From: Deroplatys truncata
Lineage: Eukaryota > Arthropoda > Insecta > Mantodea > Mantidae
DNA length: 64,000 nt
NCBI GenBank assembly: GCA_030765065.1
Contig: CM060985.1
Location: 174,366,096 to 174,430,095 of the forward strand
Direction: 5' to 3'
Position 1 is the first letter of the stretch; each line of letters starts with the position of its first letter. The notes under the pieces are model-generated. The model was not told the DNA's origin and did no database searches. It saw only the letters and a program-made list of their open reading frames with translations. The position numbers were made by a program, and so were the translations under genes. Below, in pieces: positions 11,601 to 23,600 of the stretch.

Positions 11601-14600
11601 ATGTTCACAATTATTCTCCTGCTGTTTCTTTTGTACATCACATTCTTGCTCATCTAAACTTTCATCACGGTATTATTTACTTGTTTCTGGCTCATGTACA
11701 TAAAGTAACATTTAATTTGATGATAGATTGAGTCACACTTATTGACACTCACCTTCACTAAATTAAGTGCTGTATAAAACAGAAACGTTTTTGAGGGCAT
11801 TTGTCAGCAACTGGGGTGACTCAGATCTCATAAGGAACATGATCAACGAGAAGAAGAAACTCAAGGCAATTTCACAATCTACCACTGTAACACCTCTCTC
11901 AAACACAAACTGGAAATACAGGAAATTCACTTACCACCCTTGGGCCTTTAGAAAATTTGAACGAATCTTCAATAAATTTAACATAAGACTAACTCCACAA
12001 AACAAATTCAGCCTGAGGAACTTGCTAAATGCAACTCTCAAAAATACCATCCCAAACACATTAAAATCCGGAATTTACCAGATTAATTGTGATGAATGGG
12101 ATAAATACTACATGGGAAAAACAAAAAGGAACTTGGAAACCAGACTTAAGGAACACCAAAGGAACATAAAACTAAAACATATAGACAAACCCGCTGTATC
12201 ATACCACAGAAAACCACAACACTGGCCAAAGTATAAAATTGTTAAAACCTCTCGCCACACCAATAGAATTGAACATCTGGGAAAAAAATACACATCATCA
12301 AAAATGGCAACGTCATTAATTTTGAAATCCCACCTGTGAGCAATGTGTTAAAACTTTGTACCCCAAACAGCAGATAGCAACAGGTTTAGAATCCGCAGGA
12401 AGAGGAAGAAGAGCATATGGGAGAAAGAGACCTTTAATCACCCAGTCGCTGACGATGAGGACGAATGCCCTCGAAAACATTTAATTAGTGAAGGTGTCAA
12501 TAAGCGTGACTCAATCTACCATCATGAAGAATACTTCTGTTTTTAATTAATTTATGTTACACAATATCTACCGGCAGAGCTGCTATTACTATGTTATACC
12601 GATCACAGTGACTCAGTGGCAAACAGAAACCAATGCTTCACGAAAAACATAAAATTGGTGTTTAAAAAAAAAAGTGGAACTTTTGCTTCATGCAGCGATT
12701 TCATCACCTGCTGTACCTCCTCAGGAACATTTAAGGAGTGCAGACCTTTAAATATGATGTAATTACAGCAACTTCCAGGCACCGTAGGGCCTTAAAACTT
12801 TGTATATATGCACTTCAAACCACCTAGTATTTTTTGGTACTAAAAACACAAAATGTGAAATGTCATTCTTGGTCACATGTTTACCCGTTTCCCCCCATAA
12901 AACTGATTTCTTGGTTAATTGAGTAGGCATTTAAATATGACACGATTGGGTTAAAAGAATATTTGTTGAATAAATTTACATACAGCTTTTGAAACATGCA
13001 CTACTATATTGTATACTTCTATATATTACATTTTATTTCTTAAGGTTTGACGTGTCCAAAATCAAATGTAAAAATTTATAAACTGGATCAATAAATTGCT
13101 ATTATTAAAAGCCCTATTCTGCCAATGTTAAATCTGCTAAATTCATGACTTATTATTTCAGAAAATACTTAATATATCAGATCAAAATTTATAGACCTTT
13201 GAAATTTATCAGCTTTTTGTAATTTTTTTTTTATAACAAACTTGTTATTAACACCAGAGCAAATCCACAACAGGACTTGCAGATTTTTATCATTCTAAAA
13301 TTTAATTTAAGTATCTTCAATAGTCATTTGTAAGAGAAAATCATCATTCAAAGCAAAAATGGAGAAAACAAACTGGCATACATTTGTTAAGAAAGAAACC
13401 ACATAGCTTGAGTAAACAGAAGCAGCCATAATTGACAGTAGTACCAATTAGTAGAGCAAAAATTCCCCTAAAAGATGGGTTAAAGTTTACCTCTGTATGT
13501 CAAAGTGTGTTAAGAGTTATAATATTTTTCTGTTAAATGGTGCAGAATTCACAGTATAAAATGGTAGATGCATTACCCTTTAAAAAATACATTTAAATAA
13601 GAGTACTGTGACTACAACAACAAAATACATAAGAAATTAAAGAGGAAATTAAAAAAAGACTGCATAAAAAACTAAAAATGATATATTTTTGCAATTTTAG
13701 ACATTTAGTTCCCCACAAATATTTAAAATGATTTATGTACCTGCCTTCTGTTTACATTTGAACTCTCTTACTAACCTTTATAAGGTCAATGAAATCTGCA
13801 GTGTGATGAGACAGTTCCTTCAGTCTGCCGTTGCGAATATCATGCCATTCTTCACCATTTTTTGGTAATGGTCCTCCGCCTGCTGCTTCATACACTGTGA
13901 GACCTGCAACAATAACAGTACTGCTAGATTACTGATACTCAACACTGTGTGACTGCAATATTCCAAATTATGAGATTTTTATATCATAAAACACAAAATT
14001 TGTTACACTGCTTATTTATTAGGGCACAAGTATGGTATACGAGTAGGAACGTAATGCAGTGTACAAAAATGAGATGTTAGTAATGAATGGGGATTTGCTG
14101 GCAGAATGAAGTCATACAAGCGTGGTTTGATAAATCTGATAAATTTCCGTGAAAGAATGGGACAGTTTTGTTGCAGCTTCATGGTTGGTAAGATCATATA
14201 AACAATTTGAACAATGTGCAGTTCATTGCTGGCAGCCATCTGAATTGATCAATGTGTCGACTGCAATTGAAAATGCAAAAAACCGGTTTTGTGCTGTTAT
14301 TAAACACTTTCATTTGATGGGTTGGACTGCCGCAAAATCAAAACAGAACTGGATGAACTTCATGTCATTGAAGACCATGTACTTTTGGATTAATGAATTT
14401 AAATGAGGTTGGACAAGCACCGAAGACGAAGCGCGCTTCAGCCGTCACCACCACAGAGGAAACCATTGACAAAAACCATATGGTAATGCAAGACTGCCAA
14501 ATAAAAATTAGTGAGATTGCCGAGACTGTAGGCATCTCAACTGAGCAAGTATACAATATCATACGTGGAGAATTGGCTATGAAGAAGCTGTGTGCCGCAA

Positions 14601-17600
14601 TTGCTCGCAGTCGACCAAAAGCGCATCCTAAAGAACATTTCAACACAGTGTCTGGTGATGTTTATTCACAATCTGCAAGACTTTTCGTCCCCCATTTGTG
14701 ACTATTTATTAAACTTGGATCCATCATTACACACCAGTCCAAATAGCAGTCAAACACGCCTTGACAGATACTAATTAAACTCGGAATATCATAACTACCA
14801 CACAAGAAATCTCAATAACTTACATTTGGATAGCCACAAGCTTACAAAAAGCCTAGCAAGCATTTCCCATCTGGATGTCTTAATGCATAACAAACTAGAT
14901 ACTTCAATAAAAATGTTAAAGAATCTTTTAAAGGTAAACTAAGAAAGCTACTTTTAAAAAGGCAATATTTACATATAAGTGACTATTTAAATGAACCATG
15001 TTTTCATAATCACATGATTAAAGTACTAGATTATTTAATTTTGTTATTCTGCAACATAGTATTTTTGTAAAGAAACTGACATGTAATTATTACGAAGAAT
15101 TATTTTAGTATTACTTGCTGTAATATAAAATTTCTACATATCCAATCCTGACGTGTCCAAAAAACAATGTAAGTTGTTTTCAAAGGAAGAAATAAATAAA
15201 TAAAAAATAAACATGAATTGGTTCCTCATCCACCCTATTCACCAGACTTAGCCCCAAGCGACTTCTTCCTATTCCCTAACTTGAAACTTTGGCTTTGTGG
15301 AAAAAATTTTCATCAAATGAGAAAGTGATCAGTATTTTGCAGAGTTTGACAGAACCTAGTTTTCAGATGGGATGAAAAAGCTGGAGGATCACTGGACCAA
15401 GTGTATAGCCATCAAAGGAGACTATGCGGAGAAATAAGGCGAGCTGTTTACGAAAAACATTTTCTTTCCTGCTTTTTTACCAGACTTATGAAACCACTCT
15501 TATATTGCCCACCCATCCTCCAGTTTTAGTGGCTTGTAGAGGGTGGTTACTGGTGACATTTTGTGACGAGTTGCCAACCAAAGAAAAGAATATCGGTAAA
15601 GGACTGCTGCCATAAAAGGTTCTTTGGGGTTTATCCTCCAGATCCTATGGCTACGTCTTGCACTGCTCCACAGTTGAGGCCAACTACTCCACTCCTCTAA
15701 TTATAAAAAGTATATCCCAGCTACACTTTGCGGCTTAGAGCCCTCTATGTTGGCAGAAGGACAACACAAGCAATGCTCCCATAATGTCTTGGGTGGGATG
15801 CATTTTAGCAGTGGTGACTGATGAGGTATTCTACTGATGGCCCAAAAACAAAGTGAAAACAAATCTCTCAAATAATATATGTTTATCAACTGGGAAACAA
15901 CTTGAGTCCATTGGGGAATTCAACGTCCCACTGGCATGTTGTCACAGTATCTCAATGGTTAGAGTAACCGCATGGAGAGAAGGAGAACCGTGTTCAAATC
16001 CTGGTTGTGGCATTCAATTTTTCAGTTGACTCTGTATTAAAAACTTGCCAAGAACAGTACTTTGAAAAGTATAATTGCTAGATCTCTTGCCATTTATGAT
16101 TGCAACAATGATTACATTATTAGGTTAGATTAGAGTGTGCAAAGATGGCAATGTGGACAACAGAAGGCTTTCTGTCTTCTTGGATGGGCTGAATCAAAAT
16201 CTGGAGTCGTGTACAACGAAATTTAACCTTGGCTGTCACAACAATGTCCCTTCTTAAGCCGCTTGTACACGATCAAATTTTTGTCAAATTCAATACTTTA
16301 CAAGGCTTTTCAAGAGTTGTCACAACTTTGTTTGTCAAATTGTTTCCAATACTTTTAAGTCTTTGAAAGACTTGAAAGCAAATAAGGACATGTTCTAAAC
16401 AGTCAAAGATTCCACAATGATTTGATGGCTTTGGCCAATGAAATGCGAGTATTCACAGTGCGTCACAAAATCTGCAACATGGCAGAAAGTGAAAAGTAAA
16501 AAAAAAACATGGCTGCCTGGCCAAAGTATGTCGTATGCAAACTGGTTAGGTTATACATAAACTGGCCATTTCTGTACATCGAGAGCTTCATGGATTACCA
16601 CAAGATGGAGCAGATGAAGGTGATTATAAAGAAATAATTGCCAGACAGTTTTCCGAACTAAGTATACATTAATGCAATGTTAGTGTGTTTAACCTGTTGG
16701 TTGGTGTTATTTTCATTGTATACCACACTCGTAATGTGATTCATTGGATATATTGACTAATTTTGAAGATTTAGAAGCTAGTAACAGTGATGTGTCATAA
16801 CTTAAAATAAAGAGAGTTGAGGGTTGTTACACTACATCACTATAATATTCTTACTTGAACGCGTTTCGGGAGACGGTTTGTTCCCATCGTCAGCATGTTC
16901 TCAACTGAGTTGAGGACATGCTGACGATGGGAACAAACCGTTTCCCGAAACGCGTTCAAGTAAGAATATTATAGTGATGTAGTGTAACAACCCTCAACTC
17001 TCTTTATTTTAAATCATTGGATATAATATGTGAAAGTGCTACATAATATTAGTAAAGAACAATATTTCATTGCTAATTGTTATACAGTGACGCAAATACT
17101 AAATTACTTTGCACGTGATAAATTATCAATGTGTTCTGAAGGGTTTCAGTTTGGTGAACAGACAACTTGTAAATGCACATTTTTGACATTGCCAAGTCTT
17201 GTCAAATGCTGTCAGGTCTTGCGAAGTCTTTTCCAATCATCAGCCCGGGGAAGAGCTCTGCGCTTCTCCTGGCGAAGGTCCGTCGGTGGCGGCCCGAGCG
17301 GCCTCTGAGGTTGCGGCGGAGGAGAATCCCTTGGGTTACCTCAGCCAAATACCTCGGAGTCACGCTCGACCGCGGCCTCACTTTCGCGCCACATGTCAGG
17401 GCAAAGGTCGGCCTCGGCCACTCCGCGCTGAGGCAGCTGTACCCTGTATTCCGCTCCACAATGCCCATACGCCTCAAACTACGCCTATATCAGGCGATTA
17501 TCCCGCCCCTGATTCTTTACGGCTGCGAGGTCTGGGGATCGACGGCAGCGACCACCATCCGCAGACTGCAAACCGTCCAGAACAGGGCGCTTCGGATGAT

Positions 17601-20600
17601 CTATGATACTGGGCGTAGGTTCCCATCACATATCCTACATACCCAATCCGGTCTCCCATACATCGTGGACGTGGTGCGGGAAAGAACCCGCACCATGTAC
17701 ACGAAACTCGCCTACCATACCAACCAGCTGGTTAACTCTTTGGGCCGCTATGACCATAAGGCGCCGCGGCGGAGGAAGAGCTACCGGTTGCCGAAAGACG
17801 GCTTGGGCCCCCGAGGCTGAGGTCTGCCAATCCCTCACTTCACAAACTTCCCCAAGTTAAGCAGCATTGGGCCCGGTCGCTAGCTGGATGAGTGACCATT
17901 TAGCAACGACCCGCCCTGCCGCTAACTTGAGTACCCCCATCCCATTACCTACATTCCCATCATGCTTTGCTGCCATGCCGGCCTGCTTAACTTGACGACC
18001 ACACAAGCGGTCGCCCAAGTTAAGCAGCATTGGGCTTGGTCACCACGTGGTCGCTAGTCCGCCCACGAGGGGACACCGAGACCCAGCCAAAGGTAGCGCA
18101 GCAAGCTAAACTCCGCCCAAGACACATAAATCAAAAGCTTGTGTACATTCTTTCATCCTTCTATATCGCACAGGTAAAGCCGTATACGCGGCTAGGTACT
18201 GTGGCGATTACATTCCGCCCAGGTGAACCTGGGCGACCTGTTCTCGATTGCTGGATTGCTGGAAATGCACATTTTTGACATTGCCAAGTCTTGTCAAATG
18301 CTGTCAGGTCTTGCGAAGTCTTTTCCAATCTTGTCACATATTGAAAAACATTTCACAGTTTTTCTTGTAAACTCTTGAACTGAAAAAAAAATTTGATCGT
18401 GTACAAGGGGCTTTATGAAGCATTATTAAATGGGACAGAAAGTTATCGGAAATTGGTGGTCTCTTGTCTACACGTGGAAAGCATTGCAAACAGAATATGT
18501 CTCTGCAAAGGATTTGTATGACCTTCGCAAGAAGTCTGAAGAAATCAATTTAATGCGCCAGTGTAGACAGTGCCATTCCTTGGTCTATGGCTCATGATGT
18601 AGTCCACGAAAGATTATATCTACGGGCCTATAAGATTCAGTTATGCCAGTGAATCTATACCCAGGGCAAAAACAAACGGAAGACGTTCTACACAGATGTT
18701 CCGGTAAAATGTTGCAATAAAAGTCCTCTGAAGTGTAATAAACTAATTTTAATGAGTATATTAACAAAACCACAAAAAGATCTCAATTATATAGTTGATT
18801 AAAAATTAATTTTTAGGCCGTTCAATCCTATAATGAATCTACTTTATCACTGATGAGGAGATTAAGCATGTCCTTTAACATGGGTATGCCCAAATTTATG
18901 CATCTCGTTCTGCTTGCAGTTCCTTAATAGTTAACGTGATTCACAGCTAAAGTAAGGAAAATTGAAAATTCCCAGATTCTTGTGACCCAACACTACTAGT
19001 TGAACCAGTTGCTTACCTAAAGCAAAAATATCAGCCTTTGTAAGATGAGAGAAATCTTCACGCAGAATCTCTGTTGGTAGGTAACGACAATCGCCTTCTT
19101 CCACTTGTGGATCACTAACTGATGTCACATGACCCAAATCACCTGGAATATGAGAACACATATCTGCAATAATTTGAAAATAAATGTTTAAATATCTGAA
19201 CTAACGTAACAAGTAAATAATCTGAGTGGATGGTCGAACAACATATACGTTAGGAATAGTTTGAATACTTCAAAACATACAGCATCACCTGACACAGTAA
19301 AACTTAGCATTCAGTACAATGAACGAAATATTAGTAACTATCATACTTCTAATGTGCGAGTTTGCCGGCTGAACGTGCCACAGCAAAGGATGGCCAGACT
19401 AGTTACTCCACAAACCTTGCAACCTTGGTTAACTGTTGATCATTTCCAAGTATCAACAAAAGCAGTGAGTAGTTTGGAAGGAATTTATTGTTTATGTATA
19501 CATTAGGGGTGTGACAAACGGTTATTTTCGAGTAACGGTTACAACTGTCACAGTTGCAATGTGTTAATGGCTACCAGTAACAAGTTATTTGTTTTCATGG
19601 TTATCAACTTCCCGGTTACATTACATTTAATGGTTACCAGTAACGATTAGCTGCAACTATGCTTCAATATGAAGGATGTCGTTACAGACTTATTTTGTTA
19701 TTTGAAGCAATCTAAAAAGAAGTTTCTCTAGCTGTGTCTACACTTTGATTACTGCAGTGGTTTATAACAAAATGCATTTGCACTTCTACATTCTTGCAAT
19801 ACCTACATACGTACTACACATATATCTAATATACCTTTTTCACTATAAGCTGAAAGGAGAAGTAAACAAAACTAGAGACAAGACAGCACCTCATTGGCTG
19901 GTGGGCAAACTACAACCTTACCCGCTTAGTATATCGTCTCTTTCTCTACATAAAATGGTTCAGTTCAGATCGTAACATTCTGTGTTATTCTCATGCAGAG
20001 AAATTTTAAAAACTCATTATTGTAACAGTTCAATTTATGAAACTAAACGTGTTTGTTCAGATTCAGCTATAACTAAATGAACTGTTACAGCAGGAGGTTT
20101 AAGAGGCTATGCGCAGGCGCTGCAGTTTGTTTCCGGTTTCCGGCTGAGAATCTTCTGCCACTGTAGAAAACATAAATGAGGGAAATGGAAAGAAGACAAT
20201 TGTGTTAAATGCTTTTAACAAATTCTGTGAAAAGTGCCCACCTTTAATCGACAATGAATATGGTTGGCCATTGTTAAGCAATAATTGAACTTCTTTGTTA
20301 GTGATGAATTGTTGCTTGGATAGCTTGGTTCACATTTGTTTTCTGTTACATTTTAACCTATAGTGCTAATCGTTATTTAACTTGTTGACTCATAAAAGGT
20401 TAAAGCAAAAGTGGTATACTGATATTAGTCATTAAATGAATGATTTCTAAAGCCTGAAGTTAAGAACAGTTTAATCCAGTACCTTTAATCACAGATGCAA
20501 AACTGTTCAGGTACAACTTTTATTTGTCTACTCTTAGCATTGTGTGTTAGAAGTTCAGGATTTAAGGCAAAATATAGGAATAAGACATACAATGTTTAAG

Positions 20601-23600
20601 AGCTAACGATCCCCAAGCTGCACAGTGTACTGTATTTGCATTCTGCCTGAAGCAATTTCCTCTCACGGGTCTTAGTTCCCGTCGTCCTCCACGTGGTGCT
20701 GCCATGTGCTCGGCGAAGTGATACATTTAGGTTTTGTTTACTTCTGCTTTCAGCTTATAGTGAAAAAGGTATAGTTCATGCATAACTTTCTCCCTATTGG
20801 CTAATTATTCACGGCATAAGTGCACCTCTCATTTCTTCTTTTTGTTTTTCTTTCTTTGTTTCCCCTGTTTTTGCCGCTTTATCATTACCGTATTTCCTGT
20901 ATTTGACTTTTTACCGCAATTACTATTACACATATAAGACACATGCCTATGACGGCAATCGACCCACGATCCTCAGCTTGGCGGAGCACCAAAGCTATAC
21001 GCTCCAGCGACCATGGCTATAGGGGCCGGTGCTCTTAGCACGTGCAGATGGGAAGAGCCGTGAGTAAATGAAATGCAAATCGAGGTCAGAGGATGCAGTT
21101 GTACAATATTAATAAATAATATTCAACCTACAATTATGGCGTGCTTGGTAATGAGGTAGCCCTTTCAACATCAAGGTTTGATTCGTGAAATACTTTAACC
21201 CTGTCTGCATCTGTCGGTCTTTCATTGTTCTTTGTCAACCACGATTAAAGACCTAAGTATCTATGTTAACAAATCCAAAAGAGCGGAAAGACACACCTTC
21301 ACATGTGCTTTTTGAATTAAAAAGCTGGAGAAATTTCACGTTTCTTTAAGCAGTCTTAGAGGAGAGATGTTGAAATTGTGCAACTTTGGATCTCAATTCA
21401 CCACTGTTAAAACTTTATACTGTTGTTTGAGATTAGTGGTCCGCACATATTACTAAACAGCCTTAATTGTTTCTTCACACTGCAATGTATAAAAACTCGA
21501 GTACCTATAAATCTTATGTGAACAACTATCATAATGCAATGTGTGTAGCTTTGTTGCCAGAGTGCTGAGTAACCTATATTTGCAGCACTAAGCAATGTGC
21601 AGTAATAAACAAACAGATATGTATCTAGTTGCAACTCTGTGACAGGAAGACTCATGTTGCAAACGAATCGACGGCCTTGGTTGATGTAAGTAGTTCCTGA
21701 TAAGCAATACCAATGATGCAAACATGCGTCAATGATGTCAGCCAGGCTCAGTAACTGTTAACATAACTAGTTACTTTGGTAACCATCAGAATGTGACCAT
21801 TACATTATTTTCTGCCCATCCCTAGTACATATTAAAATTGGTTTTGAGTTTGTGTTGAAATAATGCCATAATACTGCAATGGATTTTCATATGTTTAAAT
21901 TGAGTTTTATTTATGGATGCTCTTTAACTACTGTGGTCCTTAGCGTACCATTCTATATTGGACGTGAAAGACCGGTAATTTTGCTCACAGGCCTCTTTAT
22001 CAGTCTTGAGGTTCTTTTACGTGCTGTAAATCTACGACATGGGATCACTGGCTTTACTTCCCTTCCGAAGGAAGCCATCCATCGCCCTCCGTTGGGTTTG
22101 AACCCGCAACCTTGGGAACCAAAGGCTAGCATGGTACCACTAGTCCACAGAGGATGACATTTTTTGATTCATGTGAAGGGATGTTAGAAAAATGGTATGT
22201 AACAGAATTCCTAGATGTGTCCTCCAAGCAGAGAGGCCATACCAAAACTTGTAAATAAATTTAGGGAAACGGGTTCAATTCTTGATAAGTAGTGAAGAGT
22301 AAAGGAGACTAATTCACCACTGCTGACTTCAGGGATCACTTGAGGCAAAATATTAGGGTGTCTTTTCTTAGAAGCATTACCCTGAAGCACTGACCACAAC
22401 TTCTAATCCAAGGATTGCGGTCAGGACTGCTAGAGAGCAGTCTTGGATAGCTATAAAATCTGGAACATTTTTCTCAAGCCAAGATTAAGTGGATCTTGCC
22501 TTACGGGCTGGTGCAGCATCTCGCTAAATTAAATGAACCTTTATTTATGGACGCTCTTTAACTGCTGTGGTCCTTAGTGTCCCATTCTATACTGGGCGTG
22601 AAAGACAGGTAATTTTGCTCTGAGACCTCTTTATCAGGCTTGAGGTTCTTTTACGCGCCGTAAATCTATGACACGGGATCACCGACTTTACTTCCCTTCC
22701 GAAGAAAGCCATGCTCAAAAAAATCCATCGCCCTCCGTTAGGTTAGAATCCGCAACCTTGGGAACCAGAGGCTAGCATGGTAACCACTACACCATGGAGG
22801 ACAATGCACAATCTTGCTGGAAGGCCCAATGCCCATTCTTGAACAAAATGGTGTTCAAATCTTTCACCACAACCACCTTCAAGGAGGGTTATTTCATATA
22901 TTCTGGCAGAATATAATCCCTTTTGGCAGAAATATACCATTGTGACACCATCATAGCTTACTCCCCACCAAAACATCTGAGACGGGATGGGGCCCCCTCA
23001 AGAGTTTCTGCAGAAGTCCTGGCATATACTCAGCCATTAGGCAGTTGTACCTCTATTCAATTGTGAAAATTATTTCACCTCTAAAAAGGATTTTTCTACT
23101 CAAGTAGACCCTTGCATTTCGACCCTTGGAGTTAAGAAATATGCAGTAATCCAGCAATAAGCCTTCAGCTCAAAGGTCTTGTCCGAGGAATCTGGACATT
23201 AAAGATGTTTATCTCTCGAGCCATCAATTTTTGCTTCTGCACTGCATTTCTCATAATACAAGCCACCGCTGCTTTAACCACAGTCCTGGTCCTCACAGAG
23301 CGTGGAAATCTTGGTTGGTCAGCAATTACAGCTTCATTAAAGCACTCAATGGTGTAGTACACAAACATCCTACTGATTTTCAACTTCTTAAGTGTCCGAA
23401 AAATCTCAAGTGGTGGTTTTCCGATATGGAGGGCTATCATTGCAACATGGTTTTTGCAATCTCACCAATCCATTACTAAACCTTTAACTAGCATGCTCAC
23501 TCAGCTGCAATTAAAGTCAACAAAGTTTAAGCTAGAGTTTAGCAGCAGGCATGTTATCTGAAAGAGTACCTATCAAAATTTTGTAAGAGAATTTATGGTC

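Larger units (their letters stand above)
17239..18262 (+). mobile_element. Young 5'-truncated Jockey-like LINE
   Basis: A GC-rich 1024-bp insert in AT-rich DNA, bounded by an identical 68-bp direct duplication (17171-17238 and 18263-18330). It comprises the reverse transcriptase C-terminus, a stop at 17818-17820, and a 440-bp 3' UTR with two 5S-rRNA-like pieces, ending in a short tandem GATTGCTGGATTGCTGG instead of poly(A). The identical duplication suggests recent insertion. Confidence 0.9.
16257..18412 (+). mobile_element. PIF/Harbinger-like element with TTA target duplication
   Basis: Termini are AGCC(G/C)CTTGTACACGATC-type inverted repeats, flanked by TTA at 16254-16256 and 18413-18415. 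Near 16518-16670 the sequence reads (with a frameshift) [12 protein letters not shown] and [14 protein letters not shown], like the MADF-type DNA-binding partner of Harbinger transposons. It hosts two later insertions: a hairpin at 16802-17012 and a LINE at 17239-18262. No transposase catalytic domain is seen. Confidence 0.75.

Noticed and set aside
17202..17606. Other-frame open readings in the GC-rich LINE (both strands)
   Set aside because: Shadows of the reverse transcriptase frame; long only because GC-rich DNA has few stops.
17854..18040. Functional 5S rRNA gene
   Set aside because: Only about 44 nt of the ~120-nt gene is present and it is embedded in a LINE 3' UTR.
17171..18330. GC-rich block as horizontally acquired bacterial DNA
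   Set aside because: It encodes a Jockey-like reverse transcriptase end and carries a target duplication, so it is a retrotransposon insertion.
19017..19161. Longer exon 6 starting further upstream at 19161
   Set aside because: The extra residues before GDLGH do not fit Wee1, while the CCAG|GT acceptor at 19142 keeps phase and the family motif.
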